Of a stretch of DNA of 64,000 nucleotides, positions 35,608-46,374 are shown piece by piece. Below the pieces are notes generated by a model. The model searched no databases. It was not told the DNA's origin and saw nothing but the letters and a program-made list of their open reading frames with translations. The translations under genes and the position numbers were made by a program. Origin of the DNA: a bacterium (GTDB taxonomy: Bacteria; Zhuqueibacterota; QNDG01; JAFGCO01); NCBI GenBank assembly GCA_016932575.1, contig JAFGCO010000067.1, forward strand, positions 1 to 64,000, in the 5' to 3' direction. Each line of letters opens with the position of its first letter. Positions within the stretch are counted from its first letter, which is position 1.

Positions 35608-38433
35608 ATGGCAGACCACAATCTCATCATCCGGGGCGCCCGCGAACATAACCTGAAAAATATCGATCTTGAAATTCCCAGAGACAGACTGGTCGTAATC
35701 ACCGGCCTGTCCGGATCTGGAAAATCATCTCTGGCTTTTGACACCATTTATGCCGAAGGTCAGCGGCGTTATGTAGAATCACTTTCTGCATATGCCCGGC
35801 AATTTCTGGGCTTAATGGAAAAACCCGATGTGGACGCCATCGAAGGATTGTCACCGGCCATATCCATAGAACAAAAAACCACCGGACGGAATCCACGTTC
35901 TACAGTGGGCACGGTCACCGAGATTTATGATTATCTTCGCCTGCTGTTTGCACGGGTAGGCACGCCTTTTTGTTACAGCTGCGGACGAAAAATTGAAAAA
36001 CAAACTGTACAGCAAATTGTGGATTCCATTTTACAATTGGAGGAAGGCACACGTTTTCAGATACTGGCACCGGTTATTCGGGGCAGGAAAGGCGAATACC
36101 GGGAAGTCTTTTCACAAATTCAAAAAGATGGATTCCTTAGGGTTCGTGTGGATGGAAAACTCCATCAGCTTGATGAAACAATCAAACTGGACAAATATAA
36201 AAAACATAACATAGAAGTGGTCGTAGACCGGCTGGTTTCCGGATCTGATATCCGTGAGCGCCTGACCGATTCCCTGGAAACGGCTTTAAATTTGGCTTCG
36301 GGCATCGTTCTGATCGATCTGGGAGAAAAGGGAGAGCAATTGTATTCGGAGCATTACGCCTGTGTGCATTGCGGAATCAGTTACGAAGAACCGGCACCGC
36401 GTCTCTTTTCATTTAATTCCCCCTTTGGAGCCTGCCCCACATGCAATGGTCTGGGCACATTGATGAAAATAGATCCCGATCTGGTAATCCCTGATAAAAA
36501 TAAAACCATACGTGAGGGTGCCATCCTGCCATGGGGAGAAGAACGGGACGGCTGGTATTTCAGCATGCTGCGCACTGTGGCCAAGACCTACAATTTCAGT
36601 CTGGATACACCCTTTATCAACCTCACTCCTGAACAGCAGCGTATTGTGCTTTACGGTTCCGGAGACCATGAAATCCGGTTTGAATATCAATCGCAGAGCC
36701 GTAAAGCGCAGGGAGTGTTTATCAACCGATATGAAGGTATCATTCCTAATCTGGAGCGGCGGTATCATCAAACCACATCCCAGGGCGTCCGTACCTGGAT
36801 TGAAGGATTTATGAATACAGCGCCCTGTTATGAATGCAACGGGGCACGATTAAAACAGGAAGCCCTTTCTGTAAAAATCACGGATAAAAGTATTTATGAA
36901 ATCACCTGCCTTTCTGTCAGAAAACTGCGTCCATTGTTTGAAAACATTAAATTATCCGGCCGTCAAAAGAAAATTGCCCGCCAGATTCTCAATGAAATCA
37001 GAAGCCGGCTCGACTTTTTGGAAAACGTGGGTCTCGGTTATCTGACACTGGATCGAACCGCCGGAACCCTTTCCGGGGGAGAAGCCCAGCGAATTCGGCT
37101 GGCTACCCAGATTGGCTCGCAACTGGTCGGTGTGCTTTACATACTGGACGAACCTTCGATCGGGCTGCATCAGCGGGACAATGGACGGCTGATTCAAACA
37201 TTGACTGCATTACGCGATCTGGGCAATACAGTTCTCGTGGTGGAACATGACCGGGAAACCATTGAATCTGCAGATTTCGTCGTGGATCTGGGACCGGGAG
37301 CCGGCGTTCATGGCGGCGAAGTTGTGGCCATCGGTACTCCCTCAGATATCCGCAAGAACGGACAATCGATCACCGGTCAGTATCTTTCAGGGAAAAAAGC
37401 CATTTTGGTTCCCGAAACCCGGCGTTCGTTCAATGACCGCTCGATCATTATTCGTGGCGCCAGTGGTAATAATTTAAAATCCATGACTGCTGAAATCCCG
37501 GTGGGTTTGTTTGTGTGCGTGACCGGCGTTTCCGGGTCAGGTAAATCCACTCTGATAAATGAAACACTGTACCCGATTCTGATTCGGCATTTTTATCAGA
37601 GCAAGAAAAATCCGCTTCCCTATGAATCTATTGAAGGTCTGGAGCATCTTGATAAAGTGATTGATATTGATCAATCACCCATCGGCCGAACCCCGCGTTC
37701 CAATCCGGCCACATATACAGGTGTATTTACACCCATTCGTGATCTGTTTTCACAATTGCCTGAATCGAAAATCCGGGGTTATCGGCCCGGACGGTTCAGT
37801 TTTAACGTGAAGGGCGGACGATGTGAAGCATGCGAAGGAGGCGGAATTATAAAAATCGAAATGCATTTTCTGCCGGATGTGTATGTTCCCTGTGAAGTGT
37901 GTAAAGGCAAACGATACAACCGGGAAACCCTTGAAATCAAGTATCGAGGTAAATCCATCGCCGATGTGCTGGACATGACTGTCGAAGAAGCACTTCACTT
38001 CTTTCAGAGAATCCCCAGCATTCAGCGAAAACTGAATACTCTGAATGATGTGGGCCTCGGATATATACATCTGGGCCAGCAGGCCACCACACTTTCCGGA
38101 GGTGAAGCTCAGCGGGTAAAACTCTCCACAGAATTAAGCAAAGTATCCACTGGCAACACACTCTATATCCTGGATGAACCGACCACCGGTCTTCATTTTG
38201 AAGATATTCAAATGCTGCTCCGCGTGTTGAACCGGCTGGTGGAAAAAGGAAATACAATTCTGGTAATCGAGCATAATCCGGACGTCATCAAGACCGCCGA
38301 CTGGATAATCGATCTCGGCCCGGAAGGTGGGGACGATGGTGGGCGCGTCATTGCCACCGGCCCGCCGGAACAGGTGGCGGCATCCGATATTTCATATACG
38401 GGACAATTGCTGAAGAAGGAGTTGGGATTGTAA
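35608..38433 (+). CDS. uvrA: Excinuclease ABC subunit A
   Basis: 941 residues, normal for the family. Two ABC ATPase halves: Walker [10 protein letters not shown] (about 31) and GVSGSGKST (about 640); signatures [12 protein letters not shown] (about 488) and [12 protein letters not shown] (about 828); Walker [11 protein letters not shown] and [10 protein letters not shown]. Zinc-finger cysteines are in CVHCG...CPTC and CEACEGGG...CEVCKGKR. UvrA dimers find bulky DNA lesions and load UvrB for nucleotide excision repair. It is a single gene, divergent from the TPR gene. No LexA-like box was recognised upstream. Confidence 0.97.
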   Translation: MADHNLIIRGAREHNLKNIDLEIPRDRLVVITGLSGSGKSSLAFDTIYAEGQRRYVESLSAYARQFLGLMEKPDVDAIEGLSPAISIEQKTTGRNPRSTVGTVTEIYDYLRLLFARVGTPFCYSCGRKIEKQTVQQIVDSILQLEEGTRFQILAPVIRGRKGEYREVFSQIQKDGFLRVRVDGKLHQLDETIKLDKYKKHNIEVVVDRLVSGSDIRERLTDSLETALNLASGIVLIDLGEKGEQLYSEHYACVHCGISYEEPAPRLFSFNSPFGACPTCNGLGTLMKIDPDLVIPDKNKTIREGAILPWGEERDGWYFSMLRTVAKTYNFSLDTPFINLTPEQQRIVLYGSGDHEIRFEYQSQSRKAQGVFINRYEGIIPNLERRYHQTTSQGVRTWIEGFMNTAPCYECNGARLKQEALSVKITDKSIYEITCLSVRKLRPLFENIKLSGRQKKIARQILNEIRSRLDFLENVGLGYLTLDRTAGTLSGGEAQRIRLATQIGSQLVGVLYILDEPSIGLHQRDNGRLIQTLTALRDLGNTVLVVEHDRETIESADFVVDLGPGAGVHGGEVVAIGTPSDIRKNGQSITGQYLSGKKAILVPETRRSFNDRSIIIRGASGNNLKSMTAEIPVGLFVCVTGVSGSGKSTLINETLYPILIRHFYQSKKNPLPYESIEGLEHLDKVIDIDQSPIGRTPRSNPATYTGVFTPIRDLFSQLPESKIRGYRPGRFSFNVKGGRCEACEGGGIIKIEMHFLPDVYVPCEVCKGKRYNRETLEIKYRGKSIADVLDMTVEEALHFFQRIPSIQRKLNTLNDVGLGYIHLGQQATTLSGGEAQRVKLSTELSKVSTGNTLYILDEPTTGLHFEDIQMLLRVLNRLVEKGNTILVIEHNPDVIKTADWIIDLGPEGGDDGGRVIATGPPEQVAASDISYTGQLLKKELGL

Positions 38434-38520
38434 GCCTTTCTTTTACCTAAAACTTAAAGATAGATTGCAAGCTATCAATCAAGCCCGATCGGGTATATTT
38501 CTGTGTAATTATTTTAAATG

Positions 38521-38582
38521 TATACCTTTCCGGGTATAGTTATTAAAAATTACTTGACATTATACCCGAAAAGGTATACATT
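38521..38582 (+). promoter_or_regulatory. hipBST promoter with two inverted HipB-type operators
   Basis: TTGACA (38554-38559) and a -10 at TACATT (38577-38582) or TATACA (38575-38580) drive the operon. Two palindromes overlap the region: TATACCTTTCCGGGTATA (38521-38538) and TATACCCGAAAAGGTATA (38561-38578). The second, read on the other strand, matches the first at 17 of 18 positions. It lies between -35 and -10, so HipB binding there should block RNA polymerase. A lone half-site, TCGGGTATA (38489-38497), lies further upstream. Confidence 0.8.
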
Positions 38583-38622
38583 TGTAGTAATCTATTATTA
38601 ATAAACCCAATCAGGTGTAATA

Positions 38623-38838
38623 ATGTCTTCAGAACTGGCCAAATTTGTAAAAAACCGTCGAAAACTTCTCAACCTGACACAACCAGAGTTAGCAGACCGA
38701 GCTGGAGTTGGTCTGCGCTTTCTACGCGAGCTGGAACAGGGTAAAAAAACCCTGCGCCTTGATAAAGTGAATCAGGTTCTGGCACTTTTCGGGCATAAGG
38801 CAGGTCCTGTTCCCATAAAGAGGCATATCAATGAATAG
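38623..38838 (+). CDS. hipB: HipB-like XRE-family DNA-binding antitoxin/repressor
   Basis: 71 residues, almost all one Cro/C1-type helix-turn-helix (RRKLLNLTQPELADRAGVGLRFLRELEQGKKTLRLDKVNQVLALFG). AGGTG lies 6 bases before the ATG. It probably binds the two 18-bp palindromes over its own promoter and represses the operon. It overlaps hipS by 8 bp, so the two are translationally coupled. In tripartite HipBST systems HipB mainly acts as DNA-binding partner while HipS neutralises the kinase; that role split is inferred from the gene order. Confidence 0.85.
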   Translation: MSSELAKFVKNRRKLLNLTQPELADRAGVGLRFLRELEQGKKTLRLDKVNQVLALFGHKAGPVPIKRHINE

Positions 38839-39166
38839 GAAAGCTCGTATTTTCATGCATGGAGAAATAGCCGGGCAACTCGAAGAGACCGGAGATGGGT
38901 ATATGTTCGAGTATGCGAAATCCTATCTGCAATCGGCGGAGGCCAAACCAATCAGCCTGACACTGCCCTTGTCGGATCAGACCTATAAAAACGAGACGCT
39001 TTTCGCCTTTTTTGATGGATTGATTCCTGAAGGCTGGCTGCTTGATATCGCAGAAAAAACCTGGAAGCTCGATCCCAGAGACCGGATGGGCCTTCTGCTG
39101 GCATGCTGCAGAGATTGTATTGGTGCAGTGAGTGTGGAATCCCTCGAAAGCGAGATTCAATTATGA
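38831..39166 (+). CDS. hipS: HipS-like protein: stand-alone HipA N-terminal subdomain (antitoxin)
   Basis: 111 residues equal to the N-subdomain 1 of HipA (RKARIFMHGEIAGQLEETGDGYMFEYA, PISLTLPLSDQTYKNETLFAFFDGLIPEGWLLD, RDRMGLLLACCRDCIGAVSV). In classic HipA this domain is fused to the kinase; here it is separate. GAGG lies 8 bases upstream of the ATG, which overlaps the end of hipB. In the E. coli O127 HipBST system the equivalent protein binds and inhibits HipT, so this is the likely antitoxin. It overlaps hipT by 4 bp (ATGA). Confidence 0.85.
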   Translation: MNRKARIFMHGEIAGQLEETGDGYMFEYAKSYLQSAEAKPISLTLPLSDQTYKNETLFAFFDGLIPEGWLLDIAEKTWKLDPRDRMGLLLACCRDCIGAVSVESLESEIQL

Positions 39167-40116
39167 AGCGCTGCCTGATCTGCTATCAGCCCATGGAGGA
39201 ATCAACCGGAAATTATCATAAAACTTGCTGTCGGTCGGTTTTTGACAGAATCGAACCTCCCGAGCTTCCCTATTGCCTCGATGAACTGGATCGGTTGGCC
39301 GAGCAGGTCATTTACAGCCATGTGACTGTTCCCGGCGTACAGGCAAAATTATCCTTGCATTTGGATCACCGGCAGCCAAATGCTCCCAGATTTACTTTGG
39401 TCGGCTTATGGGGAAATTTTATCCTTAAACCTCCGGTACCACAATATCCGCAAATGCCGGAGATTGAGGATCTGACCATGCATCTGGCAGAATTTTTTAA
39501 AATTGACGTTGTACCTCACGCGTTGATTCCATTAAAATCCGGGGAATTGGCCTACATTACAAAACGAATCGATCGCACATATGATCAAGCAAAAATCCAT
39601 ATGGAAGATATGTGTCAGTTGACAGGACGGATGACCGAAAATAAGTATCGCGGATCCATGGAACAGATCGGAAAGGTCATTCTGAAATGGTCATCTAATC
39701 CGCTTTTGGATGTCCTGCGGTTTTTTGAGGTGACCCTGTTTTCCTTTCTGACCGGTAATGCGGATATGCATCTTAAAAATTATTCTTTAATGTATCAGTC
39801 AAATGGTATGATTCAGCTTTCTCCGGCATATGATCTGCTCTCGACAAGGCTTTTGATTCCAGAGGAAAAGGATGCAGAAGAACTGGCGCTGACATTGAAC
39901 GGAAAAAAATTGAATTTAAAACACAGTGATTTTACTGAATTTGCTCAGATCCTGGGTCTCAACGAAAAACAGATTGAAAATGTCTGGAGACGATTTCAAA
40001 AAGGCTACCCTGAGGCAATCAAGTTTGTTGATGACAGCTTGATTTCTGACGACTTAAAGCCAGTGTATCAGCATCTGCTGGCCGAGCGTGCCGACAGATT
40101 AAATATCAAGCATTAA
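39163..40116 (+). CDS. hipT: HipT-like serine/threonine kinase toxin
   Basis: 317 residues. The ATG in ATGA is chosen because it overlaps the hipS stop and starts the family N-terminus (KRCLICYQPMEES, with further Cys/His residues at 19, 22 and 23). The kinase core is intact: catalytic loop GNADMHLKN (D201, N206) and metal-binding D224 in SPAYDLLS. The spacing between the two Asp matches E. coli HipT. The Gly-rich loop reads HVTVPGVQAK, so the two regulatory serines of HipT (SxS) are Thr55 and Pro57 here. HipA/HipT kinases halt growth by phosphorylating an aminoacyl-tRNA synthetase; the target here (GltX, TrpS or another) is unknown. No Phe-rich N-subdomain is fused. Confidence 0.88.
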   Translation: MKRCLICYQPMEESTGNYHKTCCRSVFDRIEPPELPYCLDELDRLAEQVIYSHVTVPGVQAKLSLHLDHRQPNAPRFTLVGLWGNFILKPPVPQYPQMPEIEDLTMHLAEFFKIDVVPHALIPLKSGELAYITKRIDRTYDQAKIHMEDMCQLTGRMTENKYRGSMEQIGKVILKWSSNPLLDVLRFFEVTLFSFLTGNADMHLKNYSLMYQSNGMIQLSPAYDLLSTRLLIPEEKDAEELALTLNGKKLNLKHSDFTEFAQILGLNEKQIENVWRRFQKGYPEAIKFVDDSLISDDLKPVYQHLLAERADRLNIKH

Positions 40117-40165
40117 TGATCCAATGAGGAGTATAACTGCAAAAAAAACGCAGTTGAAATAAGAT

Positions 40166-41707
40166 ATGAATACATTCATGAACCTGCTTCGCTTTCTTTT
40201 TCATGCCCCAAAGTCAGACTGGATGCAATTTGCTGTTTTTCTTGCAGGTCTGCTGCTTTTTGTTCTGCCCTTTGAATGGGTTCGTAAAAAAATTGGCTGG
40301 ACACAGGAGGTCAGCCGAAAAATGATTCATATCGGTGTTGGCATGCTGGTGGTGTTCACACCTTATTATTTTCAATCCAACAGGCCCATTATCTGGCTGG
40401 CATTGATTTTCATTATTGTTAACTTCACAGCCGTTCGTTCCGGCAGGCTGAAAGGCATGCATGGAACCGACCGTTTCAGTTATGGAACGATCTTTTATCC
40501 GCTGAGTATCCTGATACTGCTGCTTGTATGCTGGACCGGCCATAAAGTGATCTTTATGACCAGTGTACTCATCATGACACTGCCGGACGCTCTTGCTGCC
40601 ATTATCGGAGAAAATATGAAAGCTCCGCATCGCTATTGGCTGGGTCAGGATGAAAAATCGCTTGAAGGATCAGCCGCCATGTTCTTCAGCGCATGGATCT
40701 GTGTCGTTGTCGCTCTTTCTGCATTTGGCCCCTTGGATGATCTTAAATTTGGCCTTGCACAAATTATCTGGATCGGATGTGTCACAGCCTGCATGGCGAC
40801 CGCTTTTGAATCCATCTCCTCCATGGGTTCCGATAATTTCACCGTACCTTTGGGATCCGCGTTCATTTTGTATTTTATGTTATCCCAGTCTCATTCAGGA
40901 ATCATTCAATTGTCGCTCGGAATTATTCTGGCACTGTTCATTGCCGTTGTTTCCTGCCGTATCCGCTTTCTCAGCATCAGCGGGAGTGTCTGTGCATTTA
41001 TTCTGGCGGCGATTATTTTCGGTGCTGGCGGATGGACCTGGGCACTCCCCATTTTAGCCTTTTATATTTCTTCAAGCATTTTATCTAAAACCGGCAAGGT
41101 TCGTAAAAGGAAATTCGATACTGTATTTGAAAAATCCAGTCTTCGGGATGCCGGTCAAGTGCTGGCCAACGGCGGGCTGCCCGGTCTGTTGATCATTCTG
41201 CACACTCTTTTCCCGCATCCGGTCTGGTATTATAGTTACCTGGGGGCTCTGGCTGCCGTGAATGCTGATACCTGGGCTACTGAAATCGGTGTATTATCAA
41301 AAACGCGGCCCCGGCTCATTACGACAGGTCAGCCGGTTGATCACGGGATTTCCGGCGGAATCACGATTACAGGACTTATCGGTGCATTTTTGGGAGCCTG
41401 GATTATTGTCTGCAGTGGACTGCCGCTTCAACCTGAAAACGCGGGTCTTTCAATTGTTCATCCTCTTTTTTGGTGGATTGCCGGTGCAGGTTTCATAGCC
41501 ACTTTAATAGACAGTTGTCTGGGAGCATCCCTGCAAGGACAATATGTATGTACCATTTGCCGGCAGACAACTGAGAAAAAAACACACTGCGGTCATCCTG
41601 CCAAACCTGTTTCAGGTTTCATATGGATGAATAATGACCGAGTGAATCTGATTTGTGCCATTTTCGGTGTTTTTTTTGTAATTTTTGGATGGATCATTGG
41701 CATTTGA
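40166..41707 (+). CDS. Fused isoprenoid-alcohol kinase: VTE5-like (dolichol/phytol kinase) plus VTE6-like (DUF92)
   Basis: 513 residues with about 13 membrane segments. The N-terminal half (~1-255) has the RKMIHIGVGML motif and GHKVIF...TLPDALAAIIGE, DEKSLEGSAAMF and GSDNFTVPL of CTP-dependent dolichol/phytol kinases. The C-terminal half (~265-513) has the DUF92 signatures SSLRDAGQVLANGG, AVNADTWATEIGVLS and VDHGISGGITITG, as in VTE6/TMEM19 phytyl-phosphate kinases. Together they could turn an isoprenoid alcohol into its diphosphate in two steps at the inner membrane. A CxxC/H-rich loop (CTICRQTTEKKTHCG) lies before the last helix. Substrate not known. It is 49 bp after hipT with only a weak ribosome site. 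Confidence 0.8.
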   Translation: MNTFMNLLRFLFHAPKSDWMQFAVFLAGLLLFVLPFEWVRKKIGWTQEVSRKMIHIGVGMLVVFTPYYFQSNRPIIWLALIFIIVNFTAVRSGRLKGMHGTDRFSYGTIFYPLSILILLLVCWTGHKVIFMTSVLIMTLPDALAAIIGENMKAPHRYWLGQDEKSLEGSAAMFFSAWICVVVALSAFGPLDDLKFGLAQIIWIGCVTACMATAFESISSMGSDNFTVPLGSAFILYFMLSQSHSGIIQLSLGIILALFIAVVSCRIRFLSISGSVCAFILAAIIFGAGGWTWALPILAFYISSSILSKTGKVRKRKFDTVFEKSSLRDAGQVLANGGLPGLLIILHTLFPHPVWYYSYLGALAAVNADTWATEIGVLSKTRPRLITTGQPVDHGISGGITITGLIGAFLGAWIIVCSGLPLQPENAGLSIVHPLFWWIAGAGFIATLIDSCLGASLQGQYVCTICRQTTEKKTHCGHPAKPVSGFIWMNNDRVNLICAIFGVFFVIFGWIIGI

Positions 41708-41839
41708 CAATAATTTATATTAAATTACATCCGTAAGATGGATCAAAGAGCATAATAAAAATGATTACAATAAAACCGTAAACCGATTCTCTCTGATTCC
41801 ATATGATGTGATATTTATTTTTTAATTAAAGGAGGATAA

Positions 41840-43138
<1,299 letters not shown>

Positions 43139-43205
43139 AAGCTTTGAAATATTTTATACGATCGCAGGCGTCTGGCAGTGATATGAAATATGAATAATTA
43201 CCCAA

Positions 43206-43344
43206 GAGCTGTATCAAAAGGTACAAATTAGCTTGTTCCGAATTTTCTGTGTCCGAAACTGACTTGATGGATTTTTTAAAAAAATACATTTCATCACAGC
43301 TCAGCAAAATAACGAGATTCGATCAGGCACTTTTGATACAGCTC
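43206..43344. repeat. MITE-like element with perfect 15-bp terminal inverted repeats
   Basis: GAGCTGTATCAAAAG (43206-43220) and CTTTTGATACAGCTC (43330-43344) are exact inverted copies bounding 139 bp without a gene. The ends resemble those of several transposon families, so this is probably a non-autonomous element. It lies between eno and the divIC/ftsB-like gene. No clear target-site duplication was found. Confidence 0.75.
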
Positions 43345-43420
43345 AGATGACAGAGCAGCCTGCTTGTTTGATGACTTTCCATTCACCCCGGGCAATAAAA
43401 CGCTTTGGGAGAGCAGGACT

Positions 43421-43717
43421 ATGGCAAAGAGAAAAAAGGGGAAAAGCCGGGGACTGTTAATTCTGCTGATTTTTATCGCATTCCTGGCACTTTTAATGCC
43501 CGGTAAGCGGGGTATTTTAAACCAGATTCGTATCCGCTTACAGGAGCGGCAACTGGCAAAAGAAATACAGGAATTAACTGAAACCAAAGAACGGCTTGAA
43601 GAAAAAAAAGAAGCCCTGAAAGAGCCGGAAACCGTTGAAAAAATCGCCAGGGAAGAATACGGTATGGCAAAAAAGGATGAGAAAGTGTACCATGTCGTGC
43701 CAAAGGAGAACGATTAA
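43421..43717 (+). CDS. Septum formation initiator (FtsB/DivIC family)
   Basis: 98 residues from the ATG giving MAKRKKGKSRG; a longer frame runs upstream but lacks support. It has a basic cytoplasmic tail, one membrane helix (~10-30, LLILLIFIAFLALLM), then a coiled coil (ERQLAKEIQELTETKERLEEKKEALKE) and the family end EKIAREEYGMAKKDEKVYHV. FtsB/DivIC joins FtsL and FtsQ in the divisome. It overlaps the next gene by one base (TAATG). Its promoter must lie in or near the MITE-like element. Confidence 0.85.
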   Translation: MAKRKKGKSRGLLILLIFIAFLALLMPGKRGILNQIRIRLQERQLAKEIQELTETKERLEEKKEALKEPETVEKIAREEYGMAKKDEKVYHVVPKEND

Positions 43718-44403
43718 TGTTGTCAAAGTTAAGAAAAATCTTTATCACAGGTCTTCTGGTGCTTACTCCTATTGTACTGACAGTCTATATTCTTTATATC
43801 TCTTTCAGGTTTTTTGACGGATTATTAAAAAATGTTGTCTCTCAGTTTCTAACTGACACATTCGGCATCAGCCAGACAATCACCTCAATTCCGGGATTGG
43901 GACTGCTTGTACTTTTGGCACTTGTATTACTCACAGGATCGCTTGCCCGAAATTTTATAGGACGCAAATTATTTGACATTAGTGATTTTATTGTTACACG
44001 CATTCCTCTGGCCAACCGGATTTATATTGCAATCCAGGAAATCAGCGAAGCGCTTTTGTCTGAAAAAAGGGAAATTTTCAAGAACGCAGTGCTCATCGAA
44101 TACCCCAGAAAAGGTCTGTACACCATGGCCTTCTTCACACAGGATACCCGGGGACCGATTCAGGATACGCTTCAGGAAGATGTTGTCAGTGTCTTTGTTC
44201 CCACATCGCCCAATCCGACATCGGGTTATCTTCTCTTTGTACCTAAAACACAAGTCACAGACCTTGACATGTCCGTGGAAGATGCCATGAAGCTGGTAAT
44301 CTCCGGGGGATCTGTACATTTAAAAGAACGCAACGCTTTCCCGATAAAACAGCAGCGCAAAAGAGAAAATAAAACGAAATCCAGTCCTTCAACTCCAAAT
44401 TGA
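43717..44403 (+). CDS. DUF502 family membrane protein
   Basis: 228 residues. Two membrane helices (FITGLLVLTPIVLTVYILYI and ITSIPGLGLLVLLALVLLTGSL) are followed by the DUF502 pattern: LFDISDFIVTRIPLANRIYIAIQEI, FKNAVLIEYPRKGLYTMAFFTQDT, VSVFVPTSPNPTSGYLLFVPKTQV, DAMKLVISGG. The C-terminus is basic. The family is found in many bacteria and plants (LIKE-COV), and its role is unknown though it is linked to membrane trafficking in plants. Overlap with the ftsB-like gene and one-base spacing to the next gene show one operon. Confidence 0.88.
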   Translation: MLSKLRKIFITGLLVLTPIVLTVYILYISFRFFDGLLKNVVSQFLTDTFGISQTITSIPGLGLLVLLALVLLTGSLARNFIGRKLFDISDFIVTRIPLANRIYIAIQEISEALLSEKREIFKNAVLIEYPRKGLYTMAFFTQDTRGPIQDTLQEDVVSVFVPTSPNPTSGYLLFVPKTQVTDLDMSVEDAMKLVISGGSVHLKERNAFPIKQQRKRENKTKSSPSTPN

Positions 44404-44404
44404 G

Positions 44405-46243
44405 ATGAAGTATCAACCTTTCTTGATTGTATGGATAATGAGTCTGATGATGACCCAAAGGTGTCTTGCTGTTTCCAATGATTCATTGCGTACTCAATAT
44501 CAGCACGGATTAAACACCGATACCTGGCGAGTTCAACTGAATTATCAGTCTCAACTTACACCCCGGACATTCGCGCAAATCATTGAGGATGCAGGTGCCT
44601 CGCGTCTAAAAGTGGCCCCCGGTCAAAATAAATGGAAAGATCAGCATTCTTTACTGGCGCGATCCATGTTTTCATTACGCCCCGACTTACTCCTGCATGT
44701 TGAAGGTTCCCATGATATCTTTATGGATCGCCAGTCCGGATTTCAAAACGACATCCGGACTCAATTTATGCGTATGGGATTTACACTCAATCGCGGTAAT
44801 TTTAACGCACCAATGATGGTTGGTATCAAACAAGATAAAAGAATGCAACAATCAGACACCGGAGTTACGTATACCATGTCACTGCAAATCCCGCGAATTC
44901 AATTCCAGGAGTACATGCACCGTATTCACTGCATGCTGGATGGAGACAATCTTGACCACAGAAAAAATCACACTCGTATGATTCAATATCAGGTACACCG
45001 GCGGTTTTATCAGGAGACAGCGGACACCTTAAATCTTCGATACCGGATATTGCGACGCGATTATTATATTTCACCGGCAGGTGATATGGAAAGTCGTGAA
45101 GATCACACGCAAAGCGCTGAAAACCGGTTGACGTACCAAATCGATTCACGTACTCAGGTATATCTTCTGGGGCGCGCTGCCATGCACCGTTTGAAAATTG
45201 ATCTGCTTACGGGGCCGTCTCAGGGACTCAAGCGGGAACGTAAAGACTTGGAACTGTTCGGTTCGATTCACTTCCGATGGCAGAGAGACTGGATGGAGGG
45301 TGATTTTCATTTTAAACATTTATCAGAAGATCAGAAGTATAAATTAGCTGAAATCCTGCCTTCATCTCCTTATTCAGGCAGCAACCTGCTCAAAACACCC
45401 GACAATCAAAGCGGCATTTCATCATATAGCTTGAAGACGCAGTTTCCTTTGGGATTAACCGATACACTCCTGTTAGTCACACACTTTCAAAAATTGCAGT
45501 ATGATACACCGGATGAAGAGAACTTCGATGACCGGGATGAACTCCGATGGCATATCGATCTTACCCATCAGCATCGTATTTCACCAACGATCACTCTGGA
45601 AACCCAGATTTCATCACATCTGATGCATCTGGTGTATATTTACGGAGAAAAGAGCGCAGATAACAACTGGACCCGTATATTTCGATTGAAACCGGAGATC
45701 AGCTGGCAGCCGTCATCAAAAATTCGATGGAAACAGTCGGTTTCTGTACTGGCCAATTATGTGGATTACGATTTCGATTCCAAGCTGGCGGGTGTTCGCA
45801 GCTTTCTCTACAGAAAATTTCAGCTGGAAGATTCTGTCTTTATCGGCCTGTCCGGCCGAACAGCCGCATTGATCAGTTACCGGCTTGAATTGGACGAAAA
45901 CGGCAAACTCATCTGGAATGAATGGCTTGAGCAAAAAATAAGCGACCGTCAAAGCCACACATTTACATTACGAATGAATTATATGCCTTACGCCGGATGG
46001 CACATTCGTCCGGGATATACTTTCTTTATTCGGACAGGATATCAATATATATCTCAACCTGAAGGTTCGCAGCAGAAAAAAAAACATCTGGATTTTCACA
46101 GTCATGGTCCCTTGCTGATTTGGCATTACCATGGAAAACGCCTGCAACTTAACTTTTCCGCGCATACCATCAGGACGAAAACACTGATGGTGAAACGCCA
46201 AATCTATACACAACTCGATTTCGAAATGCGCTGGATTTTTTAA
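44405..46243 (+). CDS. Putative outer-membrane beta-barrel protein
   Basis: 612 residues. ATG begins one base after the DUF502 stop. Signal peptide to about residue 22 (MMTQRCLA|VSN). The rest is built from alternating strands with many Tyr/Trp/Arg residues (FSLRPDLLLHVEGSHDIFM, YQVHRRFYQETADTLNLRYRILRRDYYIS, HFRWQRDWMEGDFHFKHL) and ends in a strand with terminal Phe (LDFEMRWIF), the pattern that BAM recognises. No family recognised. It may be a porin or assembly factor; its operon link to cell-division genes is unusual. Confidence 0.7.
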   Translation: MKYQPFLIVWIMSLMMTQRCLAVSNDSLRTQYQHGLNTDTWRVQLNYQSQLTPRTFAQIIEDAGASRLKVAPGQNKWKDQHSLLARSMFSLRPDLLLHVEGSHDIFMDRQSGFQNDIRTQFMRMGFTLNRGNFNAPMMVGIKQDKRMQQSDTGVTYTMSLQIPRIQFQEYMHRIHCMLDGDNLDHRKNHTRMIQYQVHRRFYQETADTLNLRYRILRRDYYISPAGDMESREDHTQSAENRLTYQIDSRTQVYLLGRAAMHRLKIDLLTGPSQGLKRERKDLELFGSIHFRWQRDWMEGDFHFKHLSEDQKYKLAEILPSSPYSGSNLLKTPDNQSGISSYSLKTQFPLGLTDTLLLVTHFQKLQYDTPDEENFDDRDELRWHIDLTHQHRISPTITLETQISSHLMHLVYIYGEKSADNNWTRIFRLKPEISWQPSSKIRWKQSVSVLANYVDYDFDSKLAGVRSFLYRKFQLEDSVFIGLSGRTAALISYRLELDENGKLIWNEWLEQKISDRQSHTFTLRMNYMPYAGWHIRPGYTFFIRTGYQYISQPEGSQQKKKHLDFHSHGPLLIWHYHGKRLQLNFSAHTIRTKTLMVKRQIYTQLDFEMRWIF

Positions 46244-46374
46244 TGCCGATATACGGAATCAATGGCGGCTGTTTATTTCGGCCATGTTTCTACTGGCAGA
46301 TGATGTCAAACATTTCATTAAAAGATCGTAAATAAGGTGTGATAAATGTCTCATAGATCACACATTGTATTAAA

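Noticed and set aside
41704-41731. TTGACA before enolase as a promoter
   Set aside because: The -10 at the right spacing (TACATC) is poor and the box overlaps the stop codon of the previous gene, so it was left out as a feature.
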